Assembly: GCA_021778935.1 (NCBI GenBank)
Contig: JAJYBQ010000093.1
Coordinates: forward strand, 1 to 8,607
DNA length: 8,607 nucleotides
From: Pseudomonadota bacterium
Lineage (GTDB): Bacteria; Pseudomonadota; Gammaproteobacteria; Burkholderiales; Burkholderiaceae
Reading direction: 5' to 3'
In this document: positions 1 to 7,101 of the stretch, piece after piece
Numbering within the stretch: the stretch's first letter is position 1
Layout: the number at the start of each line of letters is the position of its first letter
Translations under genes and position numbers: made by a program
The notes under the pieces: model-generated
What the model was told of the DNA's origin: nothing
Databases searched by the model: none
What the model saw: the letters and a program-made list of their open reading frames with translations, nothing else

Positions 1-1217
1 AGCAGCGGTTCGGCGATGGCGCGGAGGTCCTCCTCGATCGCTGCCTGGTTTTGCGAGGTGGGGGGAACGATGCGCGCGGCGAGGATGCTGCCGTCCTCGG
101 CGAATTCATAGCGGTGCCAGCAGAATCCGCGCGGCGCTTCGGTGCAGCCGTACCCGACGGCGGCGCGCGGCACCACCGGCAGGAACGCGGCGCCCGACTC
201 GAGGTCGTCCGGCAGCGCGGCGAGGATCCGCAACGCTTCCTCGCAGGCATGGACGCACTCGATCGCCCGCACGACGATGCTGCGGAACGGGTTGCGGCAG
301 ACGGTTCCGAGCCCGCATTCCCGCGCGAGATCCTGGATCGGTACGGGCAGGCGATCGAAGTTGAGCGCATAGCGCGCGAGCGGTCCGACGAGATAGGCGC
401 CGCCCCCGCGCCGGCGGGCGTGCAACGCGGTCGAGTGCGGAACCTGGATTTCCTCGAAGGCGGATTCGAAATCCGCGATGTCGATGTCCAGGCCGCCGCT
501 CGAAACCAGCCGCCCCTCGTTGAACGGATATTCGTCCAGGTGGCGCAGCGCGACGAATTCGTACGGGCGCTCGAATTCGGGAAATGGAAGGGTCGCGGTC
601 CAGTGCGCCAGGCGCCATGCGCGGCCCCGCGCCGCGTCGATCGTCTCGGCGAGCGCCGCGCGCTCGGCCCGGCGGGGCAGGCGGTGAAAGCCTCCCGCGC
701 GCACGCTCACCGGGTGGATCTCGCGCCCGCCCAGCACGCGCAGGATCTCGTTGCCGGTTTTCTTCAAGGCCAGCCCGTCGCGCAGCGCCTCGCCATGGTC
801 GCGGGCCATCGCGATGCCGTCGGGAAGGCCGAGGAAATCCGGTGCATGCAGCAGCACGATGTGCAGCGCATGGCTTTCGATCCATTCGCCGCAATAGAGC
901 AGCCGGCGCAGTGCGCGCAGCGGCCCCGCGACGGACAGCCCGAAGGCGTTTTCGATGGCATGCGCCGAACTCATCTGGTAGGCGACCGGACAGATGCCGC
1001 AGATCCGCGCGGTGACGTCGGGCGCATCGCGGTAGCTGCGCCCGCGCAGCAGCGCCTCGAAGAAGCGCGGCGGCTCGTAGATCTGCAGTCGTGCGGCGGT
1101 CAGTCGCCCGCCGTCGACCTCCAGGTCGAGCGCTCCTTCCCCTTCGACCCGGGTGAGCGTTTCGACGCGGATCGATCGCCGCGTGGTGCCGTCGTCGCCG
1201 CCGTCGCTAGTCGCCAT
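1..1217 (-). CDS. hydA: Group 3b [NiFe]-hydrogenase large (catalytic) subunit, 3' end cut by window edge
   Basis: This is the catalytic subunit that cleaves or forms H2 at the NiFe(CN)2CO site in the cytoplasm. The frame is open from the ATG at 1217 to the window edge, giving 405 codons. RVEG (residues 23-26) is the N-terminal RxEG motif. RICGIC (71-76) supplies the first pair of nickel-ligand cysteines, C73 and C76. Further family signatures are [11 protein letters not shown] (49-59), a WIESHALH segment, TEAPRG and PPTSQNQ near the end. Comparison from memory with Pyrococcus HydA puts the missing tail at about 25-30 residues, which should hold the DPCxxC motif that completes the nickel site and precedes the maturation-protease cut. 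The start overlaps the end of hydD by 11 nt and has a GGAAAG ribosome-binding site 8 nt upstream. [13 protein letters not shown] and the gene order point to group 3b rather than HoxH (3d). An intact C-terminus cannot be confirmed here. Confidence 0.95.
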   Translation of the reverse strand, partial: MATSDGGDDGTTRRSIRVETLTRVEGEGALDLEVDGGRLTAARLQIYEPPRFFEALLRGRSYRDAPDVTARICGICPVAYQMSSAHAIENAFGLSVAGPLRALRRLLYCGEWIESHALHIVLLHAPDFLGLPDGIAMARDHGEALRDGLALKKTGNEILRVLGGREIHPVSVRAGGFHRLPRRAERAALAETIDAARGRAWRLAHWTATLPFPEFERPYEFVALRHLDEYPFNEGRLVSSGGLDIDIADFESAFEEIQVPHSTALHARRRGGGAYLVGPLARYALNFDRLPVPIQDLARECGLGTVCRNPFRSIVVRAIECVHACEEALRILAALPDDLESGAAFLPVVPRAAVGYGCTEAPRGFCWHRYEFAEDGSILAARIVPPTSQNQAAIEEDLRAIAEPL

Positions 1218-1977
1218 GTCGTTCGCTTTCCGCCGCGAATTCGGGGGCCGCCGCCGTGAACATCCGCAAGGCCTGTTGGATTGCGCGCGGCGCCATGCCC
1301 TCTTGCCCCCAATGCGCGGTCAGCGCGGGCAGGTTGGGGGTTTCCATCGGTCCGAAGCAGCCGTAGCAGCCGCGGCGGAACGCCGGACAGATCGCGCCGC
1401 AACCGGCATGCGTCGCCGGTCCGAGGCAGGGCGTACCCTGCACGGCCACGCATACGTTGCCGCGCCGCTTGCATTCGATGCAGACGCTGTATCCGGCAAT
1501 CGCGGGGCGGCGGCCGGCAAGCAGGGCGGCGACAAGTTCGAGCAACTGCCGCTTGTCGACCGGACAGCCGCGCAACTCGAGGTCGACTGCGACGTGCGCG
1601 GAGATCGGCGTCGCGGTCGCCAGCGTTGCCAGCAATCGCGGTGACGGATAGACCGCCGCGGCGAAGGCATCGACGTCGCCGAAATTGCGCAACGCCTGGA
1701 TGCCGCCCGCCGTCGCGCAGGCGCCGATCGCCACGAGTACCCGTGACTGCGCCCGCACCGCGAGGATGCGCCGGGCATCGTGCGCCGTGGTGATGGATCC
1801 TTCGACCAGCGACACGTCGTAGGGGCCCGGCAGGACCGCGCTCGACGCCTCGGCGAAGTTGGCGATTTCCACCGCTTGCGCCAGCGCGAGCAGTTCGTCC
1901 TCGCATTCGAGCAGCGACAACTGGCAGCCGTCGCAGGATGCGAATTTCCAGACGGCGAGGCGGGGTCGGACGCTCAT
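1207..1977 (-). CDS. hydD: Group 3b [NiFe]-hydrogenase small subunit
   Basis: This 256-residue electron-transfer subunit pairs with HydA and carries Fe-S clusters from the NiFe site toward the diaphorase subunits. CDGCQ (C15, C18), C87 in GACATAGG and C138 in RGCPVDK match the four ligands of the proximal [4Fe-4S] cluster. The C-terminal half is rich in cysteine (C166, C169, C176, C184, C193, C197, C204, C207), as expected for medial and distal clusters. There is no twin-arginine signal peptide, which fits a soluble cytoplasmic group 3 enzyme and not a periplasmic uptake hydrogenase. It starts 13 bp after the hydG stop with only a weak GGCGGCG ribosome-binding site and ends in TAG inside the start of hydA, so translation is probably coupled. 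Assigning cysteines to the distal clusters is inference from the family. Confidence 0.94.
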   Translation of the reverse strand: MSVRPRLAVWKFASCDGCQLSLLECEDELLALAQAVEIANFAEASSAVLPGPYDVSLVEGSITTAHDARRILAVRAQSRVLVAIGACATAGGIQALRNFGDVDAFAAAVYPSPRLLATLATATPISAHVAVDLELRGCPVDKRQLLELVAALLAGRRPAIAGYSVCIECKRRGNVCVAVQGTPCLGPATHAGCGAICPAFRRGCYGCFGPMETPNLPALTAHWGQEGMAPRAIQQALRMFTAAAPEFAAESERHGD

Positions 1978-1990
1978 GATTCGCCGCCGT

Positions 1991-2929
1991 TCACAGTTCC
2001 CGCACCACGAGCGCCTGCGCGACGCGTTCGTAGGTCGTCACCGGTCCGTCCTTGCAGACGAAGTCGGGACCGAACTGGCAGTGGCCGCACAAGCCGATCG
2101 CGCAGTGCATGTTGCGTTCCAGGGAGAGGTGGATGCGCGAAGCGGCAACGCCCGCCTGCACGAGCGCGGCCGCGGAAAACCGCATCATGATCTCGGGCCC
2201 GCAGACCATCGCCGTCGTGTTCGCGGGGTCGAACCGCGCCCGCGCCACTAGGGCGGGAACCACCCCGACGTAGCCGTGCCACGATGCATCGGCATGGTCC
2301 ACGGTCCGGAGCACCTGCAGATCGGCCCCTTCGCTCCAGCGCTCGGGTTCGTCGGGAAAGAGCTGGTCGGATGGGGTGCGGCTGCCGCAGAGCAGGGCGA
2401 CGCGCCCATAGCGTGCACGGCGGGCGAGGATCGCGTAGAGGGCGGGGCGCAGCGGCGCCAGGCCCAGCCCGCCCGCGATCAGCACGATGTCGGCGCCTTC
2501 GGCCGCGTCGACCGGCCAGCCGCGTCCGTACGGTCCCCGCAGGCCGATTGCGCTGCCGGGTGCGAGCTTCGTGAGCGCCGCGCTCACCGCCCCCACGCTG
2601 CGCACGGTATGCACGAACGCGGAACCGCGATCGGGGGGGCCGCTGACGCTGATCGGCACTTCGCCCACGCCGAAGACGTAGAGCATGTTGAACTGCCCGG
2701 GCGCGAAGTCCGGGCGCGCCGCGCCCGACTCGGGGAGCAGATCCAGCGTCACCGTGTCCGCCAGTTCACGGTGTACGGCGGCAACCCGATAGCGCGCCGG
2801 GACGAATGGGTCGGGTGCCATCCCGATGAGGGGGTGGGCATCCGGTCCGCGCGCCTCTGCGCGCCCGATATCGCTTCGCTCGCACGCGGACCCGAGCTCC
2901 GCTGCCGCGTCCGTGCATGGGTCAGTCAT
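1991..2929 (-). CDS. hydG: Group 3b hydrogenase diaphorase subunit (FAD, NAD(P), [2Fe-2S])
   Basis: This ferredoxin-NADP-reductase-like subunit would exchange electrons between NAD(P)H and the hydrogenase Fe-S chain. With the ATG at 2929 it has 312 residues. FAPGQF (75-80) and VPISVSG (91-97) lie in the flavin domain. The latter replaces the usual RxYS motif but matches the PIS-type motif of Pyrococcus HydG. GPYGRGWP follows. [10 protein letters not shown] (153-162) and CGPE (243-246) mark the NAD(P) domain. C276, C281, C284 and C292 (Cx4C, x2, x7) form a C-terminal [2Fe-2S] site, as in dihydroorotate dehydrogenase electron-transfer subunits. The start is uncertain. ATG 2929 overlaps the preceding stop by 8 nt, but conserved sequence begins only near residue 40, and ATG 2821 would give 276 residues closer to the usual family length. 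Neither start has a strong ribosome-binding site. This hydG is unrelated to the radical-SAM HydG of [FeFe] maturation. Confidence 0.92.
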   Translation of the reverse strand: MTDPCTDAAAELGSACERSDIGRAEARGPDAHPLIGMAPDPFVPARYRVAAVHRELADTVTLDLLPESGAARPDFAPGQFNMLYVFGVGEVPISVSGPPDRGSAFVHTVRSVGAVSAALTKLAPGSAIGLRGPYGRGWPVDAAEGADIVLIAGGLGLAPLRPALYAILARRARYGRVALLCGSRTPSDQLFPDEPERWSEGADLQVLRTVDHADASWHGYVGVVPALVARARFDPANTTAMVCGPEIMMRFSAAALVQAGVAASRIHLSLERNMHCAIGLCGHCQFGPDFVCKDGPVTTYERVAQALVVREL

Positions 2930-3386
2930 CACGCCGTCCATAGACGTCCAGCATCTGCAGGCGCGCGGCATGCAGGCGTTGCACCAGCACCGGCAGGAAA
3001 CGCTTCATCATGTCGTAGCCCAGGTCGTGATCGTCTTCGCACTTGCCGCGCAGGCAGGCGGCATCGAGACCAATCGCCCGCAGATCTCCCGCCGCGCGCG
3101 CATCGAAGGTCCAGCGATACGGCGGCACCAGCCACGAGGCGCCGACGATGTCGCCCTCGTGGAGGGTGGCGATGACCCGCGGCGCATGGCCGGGGGCGGC
3201 GATCTCCAGCGCCACCTTGCCGTGGCGGATCAGAAAGAATTCATCGGCAGGGTCGCCTTCCCGGAACAGGTAGCGATCGGCCGCGAAATGCCGGTTGCGG
3301 GCGCAGCCGGCGAGCAGCGCTTCGTGTGCGGGTGCGAGCCCGGCAAGGAACGGATGGTCGTGCAGGATCTGTGCGATGTCCTTCAT
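2922..3386 (-). CDS. Cyclic nucleotide-binding-domain protein embedded in the hydrogenase operon
   Basis: This 154-residue protein is a single Crp-type cNMP-binding beta-roll with a C-terminal helix. [18 protein letters not shown] (41-58) is the typical N-terminal beta-roll signature. [13 protein letters not shown] (77-89) followed by R91 occupies the phosphate-binding-cassette position. A conserved tail, [20 protein letters not shown] (111-130), leads into a helix ending near residue 150. There is no helix-turn-helix after the roll, so it should not be a DNA-binding regulator like Crp or Fnr. The cassette is atypical: Asp replaces the usual Glu after Gly, Trp92 follows R91 where Ser or Ala is common, and the loop is about two residues longer. 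The gene is coupled to hydB by an ATGA overlap and overlaps hydG by 8 nt, so it is probably made in step with the complex. I infer an allosteric or assembly role; its ligand is unknown. Confidence 0.9.
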   Translation of the reverse strand: MKDIAQILHDHPFLAGLAPAHEALLAGCARNRHFAADRYLFREGDPADEFFLIRHGKVALEIAAPGHAPRVIATLHEGDIVGASWLVPPYRWTFDARAAGDLRAIGLDAACLRGKCEDDHDLGYDMMKRFLPVLVQRLHAARLQMLDVYGRRDD

Positions 3387-4540
3387 GCGTCCTCCGGTGC
3401 CGTGAACGTGCTCGCGACTTCGGTGATGTCGATGCCCACCGGACACCAGGTGATGCAGCGCCCGCAGCCCACGCAGCCGCTGGTGCCGAACTGATCGACC
3501 CAGTTCGCGAGCTTGTGCGTCATCCACTGCCGGTAGCGCGCCGCGCCGCTGCGTCGCACCGATCCGCCGTGCAGATGGGAAAACGACAGCGTGAAGCAGG
3601 AGTCCCACTCGCGCACGCGCCATGCGGTCTGGCCGGAGAGGTCGCTGCCGTCCGAGACCGCGGTGCAAAAGCAGGTCGGACAGACCATGGTGCAGTTGCC
3701 GCAGGTCAGACAGCGTTCGGCGACCGCCTCCCACCGCGGGTGCTGGGGTTGGGCCTGCAGGCGCTCGCGGATCCGGCTGGTGTCGAGGGTCCGCGTCTGC
3801 ATTGCCGCGGCCCGCGCGACGACGGCGTGCGCCGCGGCACGGTCTTCCTCCGTGGCCGGCCGGGTGGCGATGTCCGCGAGCAGTTCGGCGCCGCGGCGGC
3901 TGCCGGCCTCCACCAGGAACTCCGCGCGTTCCGGAAATTCGGTCAGGGCGAGGTCGAAGCCCGAGGTCGCCGCCGGGCCGGCGCCCATCGCGGCGCAGAA
4001 GCAGGTGTCGGCGGCCCGCCCGCATTGCACCGCGATGACGAACGTCGCCGCGCGCCGAGCGGCATATCCGGTGTCGGCGAACGGCCCGCCGCGGAGCACC
4101 CGGTCCTGGATCGCGATGGCGTGCAATTCGCAGGCGCGCACGCCGAGAAACGCCCGCCGGGATGGTTCGGTGCCGCTGGTCGTGGCCCCGGCGTCGCCCG
4201 CCGCGGCGCAGTCGGGCGTGATGGTAAAGCCGCCGTCGTCCTGCCGTCGAGCGGACCAAAGGACCTGGCGGGGCGGATGCAGGTGGCGCTTCCAGGACTG
4301 CGGGCCGATCGTGGTCGCGAAATAGGCACCGGCATCGCAATCGTCGCGTGCCAGCCGATAGTGGCCCGGCGCCTGGACATCCGACCATCCGCGCGGCAGG
4401 TCGTCGAGGCCGGTGATGTGATCCACGACGAGCGCGCCGTCGCGGACTACCGGGGCCAGCACTTCGTAGTGCCCCGCCGCCAGCGCGACGATGAGGTCCT
4501 GCAGCCCGGCGGCGTCGATCAACGCGAGTGCTCGTGTCAT
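3383..4540 (-). CDS. hydB: Group 3b hydrogenase Fe-S electron-transfer subunit
   Basis: This is the 385-residue beta subunit of the sulfhydrogenase-type complex, and it carries clusters between HydG and HydD. The N-terminal two thirds is the HydB-type domain seen in these hydrogenases and related to anaerobic sulfite reductase A. It contains [15 protein letters not shown] and a Cys-rich [12 protein letters not shown] segment. The C-terminus is a two-cluster ferredoxin-like domain: C277, C280, C283, C287 ([11 protein letters not shown]) and C356, C359, C362, C366 ([11 protein letters not shown]), each followed by Pro. I chose the ATG at 4540 over an in-frame upstream start at 4618, because the latter lies inside the preceding transporter gene and the 4540 start has AGGCGGA six nucleotides upstream. 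Its TGA stop overlaps the next ATG as ATGA. The 47-bp gap before it is the only break upstream of the hydrogenase genes, so an operon promoter may lie there or within the transporter gene. Confidence 0.93.
   Translation of the reverse strand: MTRALALIDAAGLQDLIVALAAGHYEVLAPVVRDGALVVDHITGLDDLPRGWSDVQAPGHYRLARDDCDAGAYFATTIGPQSWKRHLHPPRQVLWSARRQDDGGFTITPDCAAAGDAGATTSGTEPSRRAFLGVRACELHAIAIQDRVLRGGPFADTGYAARRAATFVIAVQCGRAADTCFCAAMGAGPAATSGFDLALTEFPERAEFLVEAGSRRGAELLADIATRPATEEDRAAAHAVVARAAAMQTRTLDTSRIRERLQAQPQHPRWEAVAERCLTCGNCTMVCPTCFCTAVSDGSDLSGQTAWRVREWDSCFTLSFSHLHGGSVRRSGAARYRQWMTHKLANWVDQFGTSGCVGCGRCITWCPVGIDITEVASTFTAPEDA
3390..3395 (-). promoter_or_regulatory. Strong ribosome-binding site for the cNMP-domain gene
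   Basis: GGAGGA on the minus strand lies 3 nt before the ATG at 3386, inside the last codons of hydB. With the ATGA stop-start overlap it fixes this start and suggests efficient reinitiation or independent initiation. It is the best Shine-Dalgarno match at any start in the window. Confidence 0.65.
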
Positions 4541-4566
4541 GTGCGATCCGCCTGCGCTGCGCTCAT
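4537..4566 (-). CDS. Possible 9-codon leader ORF before hydB
   Basis: A short frame, ATG 4566 to TGA 4539-4537, encodes MSAAQADRT. Its stop overlaps the hydB ATG as ATGA, the same junction seen between hydB and the next gene. CGGAG lies 8 nt before its start. It could couple hydB translation to an upstream signal. Such short frames arise easily by chance, and nothing in its codons suggests an attenuator, so this is a weak call. Confidence 0.15.
   Translation of the reverse strand: MSAAQADRT
4547..4553 (-). promoter_or_regulatory. Ribosome-binding site for hydB
   Basis: AGGCGGA on the minus strand lies 6 nt upstream of the ATG at 4540. It supports that start over the in-frame ATG at 4618, which would begin inside the CorA-family gene. 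Confidence 0.5.
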
Positions 4567-4587
4567 GCGGCCGGCTCCGTTCGGTCT

Positions 4588-5583
4588 TCAACCCCGCAAC
4601 AGCCGCGCGATCCACCACGACGCGACCACCGTCAACAGGCCCGACATCGTCAGGACCACGCCGAATCCATAGGAATCGCCGCGCATCGGCAGTCCTCCCA
4701 CGTTCATGCCGAACATGGTGCCGATGACGGTCGCCGGCAGTGCAATCACGGTCACTGCGGTCAGGACGAAGACGCTGCGGTTGGTCCGCTCGGCCACGCG
4801 CGCGGCGATCTCTTCCACCAGCAGCGTGATACGCCCCTGCAGGCTTTCGAGGTCGCGCTGGACCACCAGGAAATTCTCGGTGGCCAGGTGCAGGGTATCC
4901 AGATCTTCTTCGCTTGCCCAGCGGGGCGGCCGGTTCAGGACCTGCACCAGGGAGTCGGGATCGGGGGCGAGCAGCCGTTGCAGGCGCATGAGGTCGCGCC
5001 GAAAGCCGCCGAGGGAGGCGCGCCGCGGCAGGCGGTCGCGATCGAGCATTCCTTCGAAGTGGTTTGCCGAGTCGGAGATGCCGCGCAGGATGTTGGCGAG
5101 GCGGGTGGATTGATGATTCATCAGCTCGACCACCAGCGCCAACGGGGTGCGGAACTGCTGGGCGGCTTCGACATCGTCGGCCAACTGGCGGACCGACTGC
5201 ATCGGACCGTTCCAGGCGCTCAGCAGCCAGCGCTCGCGCAGGCTCAGCCAGAGCGTGGACGACGACGTCTGCGTGCGGCGCGCAGGTTCGTAGTCGACTT
5301 CGTTGAGCACGGCGAATAGGCCGAGCTGGACGTGCGACACGCGGCTGGACCGCCGCTCCTCGTGCAGGACTTCCCGGAACGTGTCGGCGAGATCGATGTG
5401 CCGCAGCCAGTTCTTGCTGATGCCGTGGGGACTGCTGAAATGCAGCCAGAGGAATTCGGTACTCGAGCGCGGCGTGGCGTTGAGCCAGGCGAGCGCCGCG
5501 TCGGCATTTACGCGGCGACCCACGCCATCCGACGAGAACAGGTATGCGTGGACGAGTTCGGTGCGGGGAGGCGGGGTGGCCAT
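4588..5583 (-). CDS. CorA-family divalent metal transporter, ZntB-like
   Basis: This 331-residue inner-membrane protein moves divalent cations; known family members handle Mg2+, Co2+, Ni2+ or Zn2+. It has the CorA layout: a long soluble cytoplasmic N-terminal domain, a helical stretch (about residues 130-265), and two C-terminal membrane segments at about 269-291 and 305-329. The signature GMN is intact at residues 292-294, at the end of the first segment, in the context FGMNVGGLP. VGG after GMN and the length (E. coli ZntB has 327 residues) favour the ZntB subgroup. The chosen ATG at 5583 lies 13 bp after the stop of the efflux-protein gene and has no clear ribosome-binding site. An upstream in-frame ATG at 5718 would overlap the efflux gene and adds an Arg- and Pro-rich stretch typical of out-of-frame GC-rich translation. 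The true substrate and direction of transport cannot be read from the sequence. Confidence 0.92.
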   Translation of the reverse strand: MATPPPRTELVHAYLFSSDGVGRRVNADAALAWLNATPRSSTEFLWLHFSSPHGISKNWLRHIDLADTFREVLHEERRSSRVSHVQLGLFAVLNEVDYEPARRTQTSSSTLWLSLRERWLLSAWNGPMQSVRQLADDVEAAQQFRTPLALVVELMNHQSTRLANILRGISDSANHFEGMLDRDRLPRRASLGGFRRDLMRLQRLLAPDPDSLVQVLNRPPRWASEEDLDTLHLATENFLVVQRDLESLQGRITLLVEEIAARVAERTNRSVFVLTAVTVIALPATVIGTMFGMNVGGLPMRGDSYGFGVVLTMSGLLTVVASWWIARLLRG

Positions 5584-5596
5584 GGAGATGCCGGCA

Positions 5597-7021
5597 TCAC
5601 TCCGACGACATGCGCGGATCGGTCGTGAGGACGGGCAAGGGCGCCGCGGCGGCGAAGAACGGGTGCTGCAGCGCGTCCTCCAGCGAGCCCAGGGCGTGGC
5701 GTTGCCGCACCAGCGCATCGATCTGCGCCTGCGTGGCGCTCGTCAGCGTCAGTTGTGCGGCGATCAGGCTTGGCCGGTCGGCGTCGCCCGTATCGAATGC
5801 CGATTGCATCCGGCGAAACTCGCGCACCTCTTCGACGTGGATCGTCTGCGCGGAGGCGAGCGACCGGGCGCTCGCCCGATACTCCGTCACTGCCTGGTCG
5901 ATCGCATGCAGGACCGTGTCCTGCAGGGCCGTGAACTGGGCTGCTGCCTGCGCGCGTTGCGCCAGCGCCTCGGCGATCTGCCCCTGATTTTGGTGGAATA
6001 CCGGTAGGGGCATCGTGGGCATCAGGAGGTACTGGTTGTCGCCTTGGCTGTAGTCGTATCCCGGTGCCAGGGCGATGTCCGGGTACTGATTGGCGATTGC
6101 AAGCTGCAGCGCGGCCTCCGCCGCCGCGTAATCGGCCAGCGCCGACTGCACGTCGCTGCGCCCGGTCAGCGCCGCCTTGCGCAGGGCGCCGGTGGCGACG
6201 TCGGCCGCGGGTTGCTGCGGGGCTTCGATGTCGGCAAACGAAATGGCGATCCCATGCAGCGCCGCGGCCGGAATGCCGATTGCACCCGCGAGCGCATTGC
6301 GCGCCTGCGCCTCGCGGTTTTGGGCATTGAGCGTGGTCAGGCGCGCTTCGTCGCGATGGATGCGCGCCTGTGCCAGGTCGAAGCCGGCGGCACCGCCGGC
6401 CGCAAACCGTTGCGCGGTGGCCTCGACGAGTTGCTCCTCGACGGCGAGATTGCGCCGGGACTGGGCGAGGCTTTGCCGCGCCGCCCAGAGATCGATCAGG
6501 GCGTTGCGGACGCCGGAGCGGACCTGCCACGAAGCGGTCGCGAGATCCTCCCGCGCCGCCGCTTCGAGGTGGCGTGCCTGCGCTGTCCGCGCTGCGCGCT
6601 TGCCGGCGGTCTCGATCACGAACTCGATCGACGGGCCGATGGTCCAGGGGGAGGGGGTGCGCACCGTCTGGTTGTACGAAAGGTCCTGAAAGACCAGGGT
6701 CGGATTCGGGCGCTGCCGCGCGGTGCGGGTCGCACCCCGCGCCTGCGCGAGACTCGATCGCGCGAGATCGAGGTTCGGGTGGTAGTACAGCGCCGCCAGG
6801 GTGAGCGTCGACAGATCCCAGTGGGCCGGCGCGGTCGCCGCGGCGGGCGCCTTCGCGCCCGATTGCATCGCGTGGACGAACGCAAGGAGGCGCGGATCGC
6901 GCAGGGAACGCGCGGAGAGCCTGGCGGCGTTCTGCGCGGGATCGATGGGTGCCGGGTGGTAGCTGGCGCAGCCGGCCCGTGCGGCGCCGAGCATCGCAGG
7001 AAGGAGAAGGCGTCGCATCAT
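5597..7021 (-). CDS. TolC/CusC-like outer-membrane efflux lipoprotein
   Basis: This 474-residue outer-membrane factor would form the trimeric exit duct of a tripartite pump. The N-terminus MMRRLLLPAMLGAARAGC is a lipoprotein signal with the predicted acylated cysteine at residue 18. Arg at -3 of the lipobox is unusual. The body shows two repeats of the OEP type, each with long Ala- and Gln-rich helices. LDLARSSLAQARG and RPNPTLVFQ begin the first. QYPDIALAPGYDYSQG and MPLPVFHQNQGQIAEA mark the second, with Leu-Pro-Val-Phe the usual turn before the second coiled coil. It resembles metal-efflux CusC/CzcC-type members. Translation could start at 7021 or 7018 (adjacent ATGs). No strong ribosome-binding site is visible. 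The same frame stays open to 8134, but that upstream part is a GC shadow over another gene. No RND pump or membrane-fusion gene is in the window. The CorA-family gene follows after 13 bp. Confidence 0.93.
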   Translation of the reverse strand: MMRRLLLPAMLGAARAGCASYHPAPIDPAQNAARLSARSLRDPRLLAFVHAMQSGAKAPAAATAPAHWDLSTLTLAALYYHPNLDLARSSLAQARGATRTARQRPNPTLVFQDLSYNQTVRTPSPWTIGPSIEFVIETAGKRAARTAQARHLEAAAREDLATASWQVRSGVRNALIDLWAARQSLAQSRRNLAVEEQLVEATAQRFAAGGAAGFDLAQARIHRDEARLTTLNAQNREAQARNALAGAIGIPAAALHGIAISFADIEAPQQPAADVATGALRKAALTGRSDVQSALADYAAAEAALQLAIANQYPDIALAPGYDYSQGDNQYLLMPTMPLPVFHQNQGQIAEALAQRAQAAAQFTALQDTVLHAIDQAVTEYRASARSLASAQTIHVEEVREFRRMQSAFDTGDADRPSLIAAQLTLTSATQAQIDALVRQRHALGSLEDALQHPFFAAAAPLPVLTTDPRMSSE

Positions 7022-7101
7022 TCCACGGGTTCCGGTTCGGACGTTCAGGCAACTATACCCCCGGCCGACGGTCGGGATCGTGACCGCCGCATCCGGTCCC
7101 G
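7022..7101 (-). other. Intergenic region upstream of the TolC-like gene
   Basis: This 80-bp gap holds TATAGT (minus strand, 7052-7057), a good -10 match 31 nt before the ATG at 7021. There is no recognisable -35 hexamer 16-18 nt upstream; the nearest candidate, GTCACG, is too far away. It may promote the efflux and CorA-family genes independently of the gene before them. Confidence 0.3.

Noticed and set aside
51..1259. 402-codon plus-strand open frame
   Set aside because: It is antisense to hydA, whose frame carries clear hydrogenase motifs. The plus-strand translation is rich in Arg, Ala and Gly with no recognisable domain, as expected from high-GC shadowing.
2924..4388. Fusion of the cNMP domain to a long upstream segment in the same frame
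   Set aside because: The upstream segment is an out-of-frame reading of hydB. The real start is the ATG at 3386 with GGAGGA before it.
1..4540. HoxFUYH-type (group 3d) NAD hydrogenase
   Set aside because: There are no HoxF or HoxU homologs. HydB plus an FNR-like HydG, and [13 protein letters not shown] in the large subunit, fit group 3b.
3326..4672. 448-codon plus-strand open frame
   Set aside because: It is antisense to hydB with its two ferredoxin clusters. Its translation is low-complexity Arg/Ala/Gly and crosses gene boundaries.
7052..7057. TATAGT as a promoter -10 for the efflux gene
   Set aside because: No -35 hexamer lies at 16-18 nt, so it is noted within the intergenic entry but not called as a promoter.
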